A model generated the notes under the pieces. It did no database searches. It was not told where the DNA came from and saw only the letters and a list, made by a program, of their open reading frames with translations. A stretch of DNA of 64,000 nucleotides, taken from the NCBI GenBank assembly GCA_944326085.1, contig CALVCL010000005.1:53005-117004 (forward strand). The letters are read 5' to 3'. The DNA comes from an uncultured Tidjanibacter sp. (GTDB taxonomy: Bacteria > Bacteroidota > Bacteroidia > Bacteroidales > Rikenellaceae). Shown one piece after another: positions 16,718 through 25,427 of this stretch. The translations under genes and the position numbers were made by a program. Within the stretch, counting starts at the first letter, position 1. Every line of letters begins with the position of its first letter.

Positions 16718-16760
16718 GAAAGCGGTACGAAGCTACATGTAGCTTCGTACCGCTTTCGTT
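16718..16760 (+). terminator. Terminator of the recombinase gene
   Basis: A perfect palindrome with 20-base arms (16718-16737 and 16738-16757) and central ACATGT is followed by GTTT. It insulates the recombinase from the right site and the lipoprotein gene. Confidence 0.7.
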
Positions 16761-16774
16761 TGGCGTGCAATCAT

Positions 16775-16790
16775 TTGGCACTACGCCTGC
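16775..16790 (+). promoter_or_regulatory. Weak sigma-54-like -24/-12 match beside the right site
   Basis: TTGGCACTACGCCTGC has GG and GC at the spacing of -24/-12 promoters, with a good -24 half (TGGCAC) and a degenerate -12 half. It overlaps the first two bases of the right recombination site and reads toward the lipoprotein gene. It could be chance. Confidence 0.25.
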
Positions 16791-16811
16791 CGTTACCTAT
16801 TAAGTAACGGC
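16789..16811 (-). repeat. Right inverted recombination site of the invertible segment
   Basis: Perfect 8-bp arms GCCGTTAC (16789-16796) and GTAACGGC (16804-16811) flank the spacer CTATTAA, which is the reverse complement of the left spacer TTAATAG. Recombination between the two sites would therefore invert 15655-16788. The site ends 99 bases before the lipoprotein ATG. Confidence 0.75.
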
Positions 16812-16910
16812 ATTATCCGGCATATCATGTATGTGCCCCAACGAAACATAACATATCAAAGAAGGTTAAACAATTAAAAATCAAAACATTTCTCACTAAA
16901 CAAAATTATC

Positions 16911-19556
16911 ATGAAAAGGAAATTCCTAAGTGTGGTATTGTGCGGAGCCTTGATGGCAGGCACATCACTTATGTCTACATCGTGCAAAAACTACGATGAC
17001 GACATTCAGAGCTTGGGTGACCGCGTTACGGCAGTAGAGGGCGACCTTGCGTCCCTGAAACAGCAGATAGAAAGCGGTGCGGTCATCTCGAGCGTAACTC
17101 CGTCGGAAAACGGTATAACAATCACCCTCAGCGACGGTCAGAAGTATGAAATAAAGAATGGCGCCAAAGGCGATAAGGGCGATACCGGTGCCACAGGTCA
17201 GGATGGAAAACCAGGTTCCGTTGTAGAGATTGGTTCGAACGGCAACTGGTTCATTGACGGCGTAGACACCGGCAAACCTTCTCGCGGTCAGGAAGGTCCA
17301 CAGGGTCCGGAAGGTCCACAGGGTCCGGAAGGTCCACAGGGTCCGGAAGGCACTCCTGGTGTTGATGGCGACACCATCTACTACTACCCTGGTACTGAAG
17401 GCGAAGCTAACGGCTATTGGGTAAAGGTAGAGATTGACGGCGCTACCGGTCAGAAGAAGCCTGACACCATCACCTCTGACAGATGGCTTCCGACAGGCAC
17501 TCTAACTGCTGTTTACGATACCGAAACAGGCAGTCTCTGCATCTATAACGCAGAGGGCACAGAGGAAGACCAGCCGATACGCATCTCCCTGTTCGGTGTT
17601 TTGAAATCCATCGCATTCGTTCCGGAGGTTATCGACACCAATCTCGGTATGGGCGTTATCGACTTCTATTCGATAATCGGCGAGGAAGGCGACTTCATAA
17701 AGACTACCGATGCAGACGTGACCTACCGCATGAACCCGCAGAATGCAAAGGTTTCGACAGAGATGACAGAGTGGGAATTCATCAACCGAGTAGTTGAAAC
17801 CCGTGTGGTGAATGACAACACATCGCTGCTCTCCATCAATGCCATCGTGCCCGACGGCAAAGGCGGCCTGGTATTCACAGTAGCTGCAAAAGACGACCTC
17901 GATGCATTGAAAGCCAACGAGGAGGCTATCGTGGCTCTGCACAGCGTAACGGAAGACATTGTATCCGACTACGCTGCCGTGGCCGTTACGGAGTTGAGCG
18001 ACTTCTCGATCATCGACACCTATCACTGGGAAGAGAGCGAGACTGCCGAGGCTTACCCGACTTCGCTGCCCGCACTCGATGACGAGCGTATGCCCGATGC
18101 TACATTCAAGTATGACAGCACACTCGACCTCAACGACATCGTACTGACATACGAGAACGAAGAGCTTCAGGACCTCCTCTCCACCATAGGCATAAAGGTA
18201 GAATACACCTTCACAAAGGTTGACGAGTATCTCGGCGAGGATGGCACTACCGACCAGCAGAAGTTCGTCACCATCGATGACAACGGCGTTGTCAGCGTCA
18301 ACAGCGAATGGCTGGACAACGGCGGTACCGCTGCAGTAGGCCGTACTCCGGTATTCAAGGCTGAAGCCACTGTAGACGGCATCACCATTGCTACCGCATA
18401 CATCAAGGTGGAAATCACCGAAGACGTAGTAGCTCCCGAAGAGAAGGGCGACCTCGAGGTTGACTGGACTCTCGAAGACATGGAGTACACGACAATCGAC
18501 GCTTCGCGCGGTGAAACATTCGAATACGCATGGGATCTCGTAAACAGCGAAATTCTCGACGAACTCGGACTGACTGCACAGAACTTCAAAGACAGGTACG
18601 AGGCAGGTGAAATTGAAGGCGAATATGAAGGCGTAACAGTCATATTCGAGGACCCGAGCGAATATCAGACTTCGACTCCGCTGGTTACCGTAAATGTACG
18701 CAACACCGCTACCTTCGGCAAGAAGAACATCACGATAACCTATCCTGCAAAGAACAACTTCCAGGACAAGAATATCGTAATCAACCTGTCGTTCGAAATC
18801 ACCCACAAGACTGCACTCCCGACACTCAGCGAATACTATCTCGTACCGGGTACCGACGATGCAGTGGCTGTAGCAGGCAAATTGGTTGGAGGTAAGTTTG
18901 TACTCGAAAGCGACGTACTCGAGCACTTCACCAACTACCTGGCAGACTACGAGGCTCCTGACAACCATCTCCGTGATGAGATGAAGGTTGAAATTCTGCC
19001 CGGATACCTCGACTTCGCGCTCAACGGCACCAATGTGGATGACCAGACAATCGCAATGACCACCGAATTCGCAGTAGGCGAAGCATACAAGGCTTGCGGT
19101 GTGAAACTGTCGCTGCCGTGCGTAAACGGTGAGGAATGCACAATGGAATACGAAGTACGCTTCACCAACCCGTTCATCGTGACTATCGACGAGATGACGC
19201 TCAAGACCATCACCGCACAGACTGATCAGGTTAATGTAGAAGAGTACGTTACCATCACCGATGTAGACGGCGATGTAATCTACGAAGAGGGTGCGTTTAC
19301 TAACGCTGCTAGCACCAAGTACAACATCACAGCTGAGTCGGGTGTAACGTTCACCTACAGCCTTGACAAGACTCTGGCTACCGGTGACAAGCTCAGCATA
19401 GAAGACAGCACCATCACTTGGGGTAACGGCAACAATGTACTCCAGAGCGACATCACCTCTGAAAAGGCTGTTGTTGAAATCAACATCCCGCAGATAGGCG
19501 ACTACAAGGCAACCGGTGACATCACGATACTGTCGACCGAGAACAGCAAGAACTAA
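16911..19556 (+). CDS. Collagen-like surface lipoprotein (PL29-lyase N-terminal-like)
   Basis: The 881-residue protein starts with a lipoprotein signal (MKRKFLSVVLCGALMAGTSLMSTSC). A short coiled coil follows (IQSLGDRVTAVEGDLASLKQQIES), then the domain VISSVTPSENGITITLSDGQ seen before collagen stretches in Bacteroidales lipoproteins. Next come Gly-X-Y runs (GAKGDKGDTGATGQDGKPG and, after a spacer, three EGPQGP units). The remaining 700 residues are acidic, beta-rich repeats resembling Ig-like surface modules. It is likely a trimeric surface protein; the function is unknown. No TAnnTTTG promoter lies in the 99 bases between the right recombination site and the ATG, so expression probably depends on the orientation of the upstream segment. 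Confidence 0.75.
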   Translation: MKRKFLSVVLCGALMAGTSLMSTSCKNYDDDIQSLGDRVTAVEGDLASLKQQIESGAVISSVTPSENGITITLSDGQKYEIKNGAKGDKGDTGATGQDGKPGSVVEIGSNGNWFIDGVDTGKPSRGQEGPQGPEGPQGPEGPQGPEGTPGVDGDTIYYYPGTEGEANGYWVKVEIDGATGQKKPDTITSDRWLPTGTLTAVYDTETGSLCIYNAEGTEEDQPIRISLFGVLKSIAFVPEVIDTNLGMGVIDFYSIIGEEGDFIKTTDADVTYRMNPQNAKVSTEMTEWEFINRVVETRVVNDNTSLLSINAIVPDGKGGLVFTVAAKDDLDALKANEEAIVALHSVTEDIVSDYAAVAVTELSDFSIIDTYHWEESETAEAYPTSLPALDDERMPDATFKYDSTLDLNDIVLTYENEELQDLLSTIGIKVEYTFTKVDEYLGEDGTTDQQKFVTIDDNGVVSVNSEWLDNGGTAAVGRTPVFKAEATVDGITIATAYIKVEITEDVVAPEEKGDLEVDWTLEDMEYTTIDASRGETFEYAWDLVNSEILDELGLTAQNFKDRYEAGEIEGEYEGVTVIFEDPSEYQTSTPLVTVNVRNTATFGKKNITITYPAKNNFQDKNIVINLSFEITHKTALPTLSEYYLVPGTDDAVAVAGKLVGGKFVLESDVLEHFTNYLADYEAPDNHLRDEMKVEILPGYLDFALNGTNVDDQTIAMTTEFAVGEAYKACGVKLSLPCVNGEECTMEYEVRFTNPFIVTIDEMTLKTITAQTDQVNVEEYVTITDVDGDVIYEEGAFTNAASTKYNITAESGVTFTYSLDKTLATGDKLSIEDSTITWGNGNNVLQSDITSEKAVVEINIPQIGDYKATGDITILSTENSKN
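17291..17344 (+). repeat. Tandem 18-bp repeat, three exact copies, in frame
   Basis: GGAAGGTCCACAGGGTCC occurs three times head to tail (17291, 17309, 17327) and encodes EGPQGP collagen triplets. Copy-number change would lengthen or shorten the stalk without shifting frame. Confidence 0.9.
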
Positions 19557-19612
19557 AACCTCACTTGCGCTATCCCACAGATAGCCGGATTTAGGAATCA
19601 TTCATGTAGCAG

Positions 19613-19643
19613 ACGGGGGCCCTGACTCAGGGTCCCCGTTTTT
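19613..19643 (+). terminator. Terminator of the collagen-like lipoprotein gene
   Basis: ACGGGGGCCCTGA (19613-19625) pairs with TCAGGGTCCCCGT (19627-19639) with one mismatch, followed by five T. Confidence 0.8.
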
Positions 19644-19732
19644 CATGCACCACTGCCAGGCACAGGCACACAAAAATTACACGGACGGCATATTAACATG
19701 CCGTGAAATAACATTATTTGAAAACGTTTCAT

Positions 19733-19740
19733 TATCTTTG
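19733..19740 (+). promoter_or_regulatory. Candidate -7 box of argR
   Basis: TATCTTTG lies 31 bases before the argR ATG. The nearest TTTG is only 12 bases upstream, so the -33 element is unclear. Confidence 0.45.
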
Positions 19741-19770
19741 TATAGATATAGCAAACCCACAACAAGCTGT

Positions 19771-20298
19771 ATGAGCAGAAAATCGGAAAGACTCGACATC
19801 ATAAGGCATCTAATCATTTCAAAGCGCATCTCCTCACAGGAGGAACTGCTCGAATGGCTGCGGCGCGCAGGCGTAGAGGCAACGCAGAGCACCCTGTCGC
19901 GCGATATGAAGGCATTGCGTGCCATAAAGGCTCCCGATACGGAAAAAGGCTACGTATACCTGTTGCCCGAGATGGTACACGGAGAGCACAAACAGGCCAA
20001 GGTGTCGTCGGCAGTCATCGACAACATCCGCTACATAGATTTCTCAGGAAACACCATAGTCATCCGCACCAAGGCCGGTTATGCCAAGGCAATAGGCGTG
20101 ATGATAGACAACGAGGATTACGATGAAGTACTCGGCACGATAGCCGGCGACGACACGCTGTTCATACTGCTGGCCGAAAACGTGGTGCCGCAGGACTTCC
20201 TGCCGGCATTCGACTCAATACATCCAAGCATGAAGTCGCTTTACAACCCCGAAGGTCACAAGGCTGCCCGAAGCACGGCCAACTGCAGGTTCTTCTGA
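19771..20298 (+). CDS. argR: Arginine repressor family regulator
   Basis: The ATG at 19771 gives a 175-residue protein starting MSRKSERLDIIRHLIISKRI, the normal start of the winged-helix domain; the upstream open frame is not conserved-looking. The DNA-binding helix is in SSQEELLEWLRRAGVEATQSTLSRDMKAL, with the ArgR signature TQSTLSRD. The C-terminal domain (about 80-150) has the oligomerisation and arginine-binding motif IRTKAGYAKAIGVMIDNEDYDEVLGTIAGDDTLFI. Relatives repress arginine biosynthesis when arginine is high. No arginine genes adjoin it here, so it acts on distant targets. Confidence 0.92.
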   Translation: MSRKSERLDIIRHLIISKRISSQEELLEWLRRAGVEATQSTLSRDMKALRAIKAPDTEKGYVYLLPEMVHGEHKQAKVSSAVIDNIRYIDFSGNTIVIRTKAGYAKAIGVMIDNEDYDEVLGTIAGDDTLFILLAENVVPQDFLPAFDSIHPSMKSLYNPEGHKAARSTANCRFF

Positions 20299-20372
20299 CC
20301 GTGCAAGGCCGAAAGTCCGAAACATCATTTCCGCAAAGGGCGTGGATTTGTGCAAATATCTTGACGATATTG

Positions 20373-20403
20373 TTGGAAATTAGGAAAATGATAACTACTT
20401 TTG
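20373..20403 (+). promoter_or_regulatory. Promoter of tRNA-Thr
   Basis: TTG (20373-20375), 20 bases and TACTTTTG (20396-20403) fit the phylum consensus. The box ends 34 bases before the tRNA. Confidence 0.65.
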
Positions 20404-20437
20404 TCACCGCTTCCGAAGGAAACTACGGGACATGCAG

Positions 20438-20509
<72 letters not shown>

Positions 20510-20517
20510 CAAACACG

Positions 20518-20556
20518 GAAACGCTCCGAACAATCATGTTCGGAGCGTTTCTCTTT
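20518..20556. terminator. Terminator between tRNA-Thr and recO
   Basis: A perfect 14-bp stem (20518-20531 with 20538-20551) with loop AATCAT is followed by a T-rich tract on the plus strand. It may also serve recO on the minus strand. Confidence 0.8.
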
Positions 20557-20586
20557 ATACCCCCACCGTACGCGAAACACACGGTT

Positions 20587-21312
20587 TCAAAACATCTCAC
20601 CAAGTATCCGCACCGACTGTATGCGGCTGGCGTTATCAAGATGATAATCGAAATAATCGAGCAGTGACGTCAGAAAATCGGCACGCTGACCGTGCGAAAG
20701 CGATATTTGCCCCAACTCCCTCGAGCTGCACGACATAAGCTCAGCCAGCAGGGTCGTATTCGGGCGGTTCACGACCACCGCATGGTCCGGCCTGATGCCG
20801 ACGAACGCCCCCTCGACAATATCGAAATAATCACCTTCGGAATATTCGTTGGCAGGATAGAACCCCAAAAAGGCACTCAACTGCACCAAAAACCATAAAT
20901 GAAAGTTAGCCACTCCCGACTCCATTCGATCGAGTGCTTCCACCGAACTGCTTATAAACGCGAACAAATCGGGATTGGGGTCGGCATCACGTGTCAGACG
21001 GTACAGCACCTCGGCCATAAACAGCGAAATGGCACTCTTGCGCACATCGAACGGAATGGTGTGCATGGGAGGCTGAAGCACCACATCCTTCATGCGGTCC
21101 ATCTGAGAATGTACCGAAGGTATCCCCTCAAACTCAAGCAGAAACATGGGTTGCAGCATGGCCGCCTTGTTCCCCTTGCCCTTGCGGCTCCTGATGCCCT
21201 GCACAAGAAAACTGCGCCTGCCGTACACATCGGTAAGCACATGGGCCACCATCGATGTATCGCCGTATTTGATGGTATGCAGCACTATGCCGCGCGCTTT
21301 GTATGAAGCCAT
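20587..21312 (-). CDS. recO: DNA repair protein RecO
   Basis: The ATG at 21312 gives 241 residues starting MASYKARGIVLHTIKYGDTSMVAHVLTDVYGRRSFLVQG, the typical OB-fold N-terminus; the frame extends 22 codons upstream without similarity. RecO helps RecR load RecA on SSB-coated single strands in the RecF pathway. The central helical domain (LFMAEVLYRLTRDADPNPDLFAFISSSVEALD) is present. The zinc-binding cysteines seen in some RecO proteins are absent, as is common in Bacteroidota. It lies 70 bases downstream of the LuxE-like gene, with a terminator between them. Confidence 0.9.
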   Translation of the reverse strand: MASYKARGIVLHTIKYGDTSMVAHVLTDVYGRRSFLVQGIRSRKGKGNKAAMLQPMFLLEFEGIPSVHSQMDRMKDVVLQPPMHTIPFDVRKSAISLFMAEVLYRLTRDADPNPDLFAFISSSVEALDRMESGVANFHLWFLVQLSAFLGFYPANEYSEGDYFDIVEGAFVGIRPDHAVVVNRPNTTLLAELMSCSSRELGQISLSHGQRADFLTSLLDYFDYHLDNASRIQSVRILGEMF

Positions 21313-21344
21313 TTTAAAACACCTCCGCCCACTGCGGGCCATAC

Positions 21345-21371
21345 AAAAAGAGGGACTGCGCCGGCAGCCCC
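21345..21371 (-). terminator. Terminator downstream of the LuxE-like gene
   Basis: On the minus strand GGGGCTGC and GCAGTCCC pair (one G-U pair) around CGGC, followed by TCTTTTT. Confidence 0.65.
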
Positions 21372-21382
21372 GTTTCACAAAA

Positions 21383-22345
21383 TCAATCTACCAGCAGGTT
21401 GCAGCCACGGGTCTGACTGCGGTCAATGCGTCCGAGCACAGAAAACGAACCGTCGGGATACACGACACCGGCATCCTGCGTTTCGATGAATGCACACGAA
21501 TGCAGATTTGCAAGGTCGGTGATGTTGATGCCGCCGCGCTGTCCGGCAGGAAGCTGCTCGAACGGGTCGTTGAAGTCACGCACCGATACTCGCATCCACG
21601 GCGGCGTACGGAATATGCCATCGCCCTTGGAATAGGCCTGCGAAGTCAGTTCCGCCATGCCGTATTCGGAATGTATCTTCTCAACCCCGAACGCCTCGCA
21701 CAAAACGGCATGCATCTCCTCCTTGGGCATTTCCCTGCGCCGTCCCTTCATGCCGCCGGTTTCCATGACGACCGTATTCTCCAGTTTCGGGCGATACTCC
21801 TCCGCAAGATCCAAAAGGGCATAACTTACTCCGAGCAGGATTTTGGGTTTCGTCTCCACCGCCATACGGCGCAGCAGTTCCTCATGTTCGGTAAGAAAAA
21901 AACCGCCGCCACCGCTCTTTATCAGGTCGTCGGCCATCCACACGAGCGACGACCCCTCGCGCTCCAGATAGCACGGCAACAACGCATAGAATGACCACCG
22001 CTCCGGTTCCCCGTAAAACAGCGTAAAAGCCTTGCGAAGCGTACGCCGGTAATTCTCGAGATGCTCCACATAGTGACGCGACGGGGTATCGCCACTAGTC
22101 GTACTGCTGGTGAACACAATCTCCGGTTCGGCCTCACCGCAATACACCCTGCGGCTTTTGAAAAGTTCTATCGGCATGTGCGGTATGTCTGCGGCATGCA
22201 CTATCTCCGCAGGGGCTATCCCTGCAGCTGCAAGATAGTCGCGGTATGGTTCGCACCTCTCAGCCTGCTCCCTGAATACATCCAGGGCAGCCTTCTCGAA
22301 AGCTGCCCTGGAATTGATGTTCAATATTTCGCCTATCGACGGCAT
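21383..22345 (-). CDS. LuxE/PaaK-type acyl-activating protein
   Basis: The 320-residue protein has the adenylate-forming motif VFTSSTTSGDTPSRHYV, the core ETGGMKGRRREMPKEEMHAVLCEAFGV and the segment IHSEYGMAELTSQAY. These are features of the LuxE acyl-protein synthetase group, which is related to phenylacetate-CoA ligases. Such enzymes activate a carboxylic acid as an adenylate or thioester. In Bacteroidota this lone gene is common and its substrate is not known. It has no C-terminal ligase subdomain beyond the short GRIDRSQTRGCNLLVD tail. Confidence 0.8.
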   Translation of the reverse strand: MPSIGEILNINSRAAFEKAALDVFREQAERCEPYRDYLAAAGIAPAEIVHAADIPHMPIELFKSRRVYCGEAEPEIVFTSSTTSGDTPSRHYVEHLENYRRTLRKAFTLFYGEPERWSFYALLPCYLEREGSSLVWMADDLIKSGGGGFFLTEHEELLRRMAVETKPKILLGVSYALLDLAEEYRPKLENTVVMETGGMKGRRREMPKEEMHAVLCEAFGVEKIHSEYGMAELTSQAYSKGDGIFRTPPWMRVSVRDFNDPFEQLPAGQRGGINITDLANLHSCAFIETQDAGVVYPDGSFSVLGRIDRSQTRGCNLLVD

Positions 22346-22377
22346 AAAATATGCTATATGTTAAACATGCCGCTGGA

Positions 22378-23313
22378 TTACTTGATGTCGCCCCTGAGCA
22401 TGAGATACCTCTCGCAGTCTATTGCCGCCATGCAGCCGCTGCCTGCAGCCACGATACCCTGACGGTAGCGCGGGTCGCGAACGTCACCGGCGGCAAAGAT
22501 ACCCTCCACGCTGGTGTGGCTGGTGTTATCCTTGGTAACGATGTAGCCTTCCGGATTGAGTTCGAGCTTGCCGCGGAACACTTCCGTATTGGGCTGGTGA
22601 CCAATTGCAAGGAAGAAGCCCGTAACATCGATGCGGCGTTCCTCGCCGTCGTTCCTGCGAAGCAGCACGCCGTTCACACCGTTCTCGTCACCGAGCACCT
22701 CCTTGGTCTGGTGTTCGAAAAGGATTTCGATTTTAGGGTTCGATTTTACCCTCTCCTGCATGATGTGGCTTGCACGGAGTTCGTTGCGGCGTACAATCAT
22801 GTAAACCTTGTTGCATATACCCGACAGGTAGCTGGCCTCTTCGCATGCGGTATCACCGCCACCCACAACGGCAACATCCTGATTGCGGTAGAAGAAACCG
22901 TCGCAGGTTGCGCATGCGCTCACACCCATACCCCTGAACTTGTTTTCCGACGGAAGTCCGAGGTAACGCGCCGATGCACCGGTGGCCACGATGATGGCTT
23001 CAGCCTCAACCTGTGTGGAACCGTCAATAGTAACAACGAACGGATACTTTGCAGTGTCCACCTCGGTTACGATGCCGGTACGTATATCAACGCCGAAACG
23101 CGATGCCTGCTTGCGGAGGTCTTCCATGAGCTGGGGACCTGTCACGCCTTCAGGATAGCCGGGGAAGTTCTCGATTTCGGTGGTGGTGGTAAGCTGGCCG
23201 CCGCTGAGCATACCCTCGTAAAGGACGGGGCTGAGATTTGCACGTCCGGTATATATTGCGGCCGTATATCCGGCAGGGCCGCTGCCCATGATAAGGCATT
23301 TAATTCTTTCCAT
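22378..23313 (-). CDS. trxB: Thioredoxin-disulfide reductase
   Basis: This 311-residue flavoenzyme passes electrons from NADPH to thioredoxin. The FAD motif GSGPAGYTAAIY is at residues 11-22, the redox pair is Cys134-Ala-Thr-Cys137 in CATCDGFFY, the NADPH motif is VVGGGDTACEEASYLS, and the C-terminal FAD motif is GIFAAGDVRD. Length and motif order are typical of the low-molecular-weight bacterial type. A TATATTTG box (23355-23362, minus) lies 41 bases upstream. Confidence 0.96.
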   Translation of the reverse strand: MERIKCLIMGSGPAGYTAAIYTGRANLSPVLYEGMLSGGQLTTTTEIENFPGYPEGVTGPQLMEDLRKQASRFGVDIRTGIVTEVDTAKYPFVVTIDGSTQVEAEAIIVATGASARYLGLPSENKFRGMGVSACATCDGFFYRNQDVAVVGGGDTACEEASYLSGICNKVYMIVRRNELRASHIMQERVKSNPKIEILFEHQTKEVLGDENGVNGVLLRRNDGEERRIDVTGFFLAIGHQPNTEVFRGKLELNPEGYIVTKDNTSHTSVEGIFAAGDVRDPRYRQGIVAAGSGCMAAIDCERYLMLRGDIK

Positions 23314-23354
23314 GTCTGTGTCTATAATTGAAAAAGATATTGTTTCCTATGGTA

Positions 23355-23362
23355 CAAATATA
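23355..23362 (-). promoter_or_regulatory. Candidate -7 box of trxB
   Basis: On the minus strand TATATTTG matches TAnnTTTG. The -33 region has no clear TTTG. Confidence 0.5.
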
Positions 23363-23426
23363 CGCAAAAAGGGTGAAATCCAGACCGACAGCGCATAATT
23401 AGTTGCTATAGCGCTATTCGCCGCAC

Positions 23427-25268
23427 CTATGACCGCTCATCTGCGCCGTCGTGAAAATGGGCGTAAACTTTTCGTGCACGCGACTCCCCGACCACATCGG
23501 CCAACTCCTCCAGCGACGCCTTCCGTATGCCGGCCACACTGCGGAAACGTCGCAGCAACATGTCGGCCGTCTTGGTTCCGACGCCCTCTATCTCCTCGAG
23601 CTGCGTACGCACAAAACCGGCCGAACGCTTGTTGCGGTGGAACGTAATACCGAAACGGTGCGCCTCATCGCGTATGTGCATGATGACTTTAAGCGGCTCG
23701 CCAGTCTTGTCGAGATAGTACGGATCGGGGTCATTGGGGAAGAATACCTCCTCGATACGCTTGGCAAGGCCTATCATAGCTATGCGGTCTTCAAGCCCCA
23801 GTTCGCACAACACGCCGTATGCCGCACTCAACTGTCCCTTACCGCCATCGACCACTATAAGGTCGGGCAAGTCGCCGCCTTCGGCCAACAGGCGGCTGTA
23901 ACGACGCCCCACAATCTCGCGCATCGACGCAAAGTCGTCGGGGCCTACCACAGTTTTGACATTGAAATGACGGTACTCCTTGCGAGAAGGCTTGCCGTCG
24001 CGGAACACCACACACGACGCCACAGGATATGTTCCCTGAAGATTGGAGTTGTCGAAACACTCTATGTGACGCGGCTGCACGTCCATATGCAGGGCAAGCC
24101 GCATCGCCTCCATGAGGCGGTCGGTATGTTTCTGGGGGTTCTTTATTTCAAGGTTTTTCAACTTTTCAAGTCTGTAAAGCCGTGCACTGCGCTGCGAGAA
24201 CTCGAGCAGCTGCAGCCTGTCACCCCTCGAAGGCACAGTAAACTTCACGCCTTCGAACAGTCCCTCTTCAGGCAGGAACGGCACGATAACCTCATGAGCC
24301 AACCGCCCCGAAAGGCGTTCGCTTATTTCATAAATGGCCCTCGACAGCACCTCCTTCTCGTCGGCTTCAGCGCCGACCGAAAGCTGCACGGTGAAACTGT
24401 TCACCACCGTACCGTCCGACACCTTCACATAGTTGCAATATGCCACCGATGCCGCCGGGTCCATGAGCAGCGAAAAAACATCCACCCTGCGCAGTGTGCT
24501 GCTTACTATGACCGACTTGCTCTCGTAGTTGTCCAGAAGAGCCAGACGGTTCTTGTAGTGGGCAGCCGCCTCGAAGTTCAATTCCGCAGCAGCATCATTC
24601 ATCTGCTGCATGAGATACTCGCGCGTGGAACGAAGGTCTCCGCGCAGCGTCTTGCGAATACGCTCTATGCCAGCCATGTAATCCTCTTCGCTCTGATGAC
24701 CGGCACACGGGCCCTTGCAGTTGCCGATATGATATTCGAGGCAGACTCCGTATTTGCCGCGCGCTATCGCCTCCGGAGAAAGGTTAAGCGAACAGGTCCG
24801 CAACTGGTGTATGCCATGCACAAGTTCAAGCATGTTTTTCTGAACCATTACCGAAGAGTACGGGCCGAAATACTGCGACCCGTCACGTATCAGACGCCGC
24901 GTGGACATCACCCTCGGAAACGGCTCGTTGCGTATCACAATCCACGGATAGGTCTTGTCGTCCTTCAGAAGAGTATTGTAGCGCGGCTGAATGGTCTTGA
25001 TGAGGGAATTCTCCAACAGCAGGGCATCCTGCTCGGTCGGCACGTCTATATGGCGCAGCTCCGCTATCTGACGTACCATAAGTTTTATTTTGGGAGCGTG
25101 GTCTCGCGACTCCATGAAATACGACGACACCCTGCGGCGCAGGTTTTTGGCCTTGCCCACATATATCACCTCCCCGCTGCGGTTCAGAAACTGATACACG
25201 CCCGGGGTTGTAGGAAGCAGCGCCACCTGCTCCTTAACCGAAATTACGTTCTGCTGTGTCTCTTCCAT
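23427..25268 (-). CDS. uvrC: Excinuclease ABC subunit C
   Basis: The 613-residue nuclease makes both incisions around DNA lesions marked by UvrAB. It has an N-terminal GIY-YIG domain (TTPGVYQFLNRSGEVIYVGKAKNLRRR), a Cys cluster (CSLNLSPEAIARGKYGVCLEYHIGNCKGPC), a UVR motif near 215-245, and an RNase H-like endonuclease domain (ECFDNSNLQGTYPVASCVVF, LIVVDGGKGQL). It ends in a helix-hairpin-helix (LEEIEGVGTKTADMLLRRF). Length is normal and it appears to be a single-gene unit. Confidence 0.96.
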   Translation of the reverse strand: MEETQQNVISVKEQVALLPTTPGVYQFLNRSGEVIYVGKAKNLRRRVSSYFMESRDHAPKIKLMVRQIAELRHIDVPTEQDALLLENSLIKTIQPRYNTLLKDDKTYPWIVIRNEPFPRVMSTRRLIRDGSQYFGPYSSVMVQKNMLELVHGIHQLRTCSLNLSPEAIARGKYGVCLEYHIGNCKGPCAGHQSEEDYMAGIERIRKTLRGDLRSTREYLMQQMNDAAAELNFEAAAHYKNRLALLDNYESKSVIVSSTLRRVDVFSLLMDPAASVAYCNYVKVSDGTVVNSFTVQLSVGAEADEKEVLSRAIYEISERLSGRLAHEVIVPFLPEEGLFEGVKFTVPSRGDRLQLLEFSQRSARLYRLEKLKNLEIKNPQKHTDRLMEAMRLALHMDVQPRHIECFDNSNLQGTYPVASCVVFRDGKPSRKEYRHFNVKTVVGPDDFASMREIVGRRYSRLLAEGGDLPDLIVVDGGKGQLSAAYGVLCELGLEDRIAMIGLAKRIEEVFFPNDPDPYYLDKTGEPLKVIMHIRDEAHRFGITFHRNKRSAGFVRTQLEEIEGVGTKTADMLLRRFRSVAGIRKASLEELADVVGESRARKVYAHFHDGADERS

Positions 25269-25370
25269 GGTAACGGCACAAAGATACTAATAAACAGAAG
25301 AGCTCCTACACCATTATTGCATGAGGAAGGTGGTCAAACGCCTGCCACGCGGTAAACCGTCCGCCTGCAC

Positions 25371-25383
25371 TGACAAACTGTCA
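25371..25383. promoter_or_regulatory. Palindrome upstream of the hsp20 promoter (possible activator site)
   Basis: TGACA-AAC-TGTCA is centred about 77 bases upstream of the predicted sigma-54 start. Two related direct copies, CGACAATTTTACAG (25393-25406) and CGACTTTTACAG (25413-25424), lie between it and the promoter. Confidence 0.35.
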
Positions 25384-25427
25384 TCATTCATGCGACAATT
25401 TTACAGCCAGAACGACTTTTACAGGGA

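Noticed and set aside
17502..19601. A 699-codon open frame antisense to the collagen-like lipoprotein gene
   Set aside because: It is a shadow frame: it shares the codon-position GC pattern of the plus-strand gene, has no ribosome site or family features and mirrors the acidic repeats as Val/Cys/Tyr-rich sequence.
19717..19740. TTTG plus TATCTTTG as a full argR promoter
   Set aside because: The spacing is only 12 bases, so the TTTG cannot be the -33 element. Only the -7 box was kept.
23451..25355. A 634-codon plus-strand frame opposite uvrC
   Set aside because: uvrC is complete with all domains; the opposite frame has no recognisable domain.
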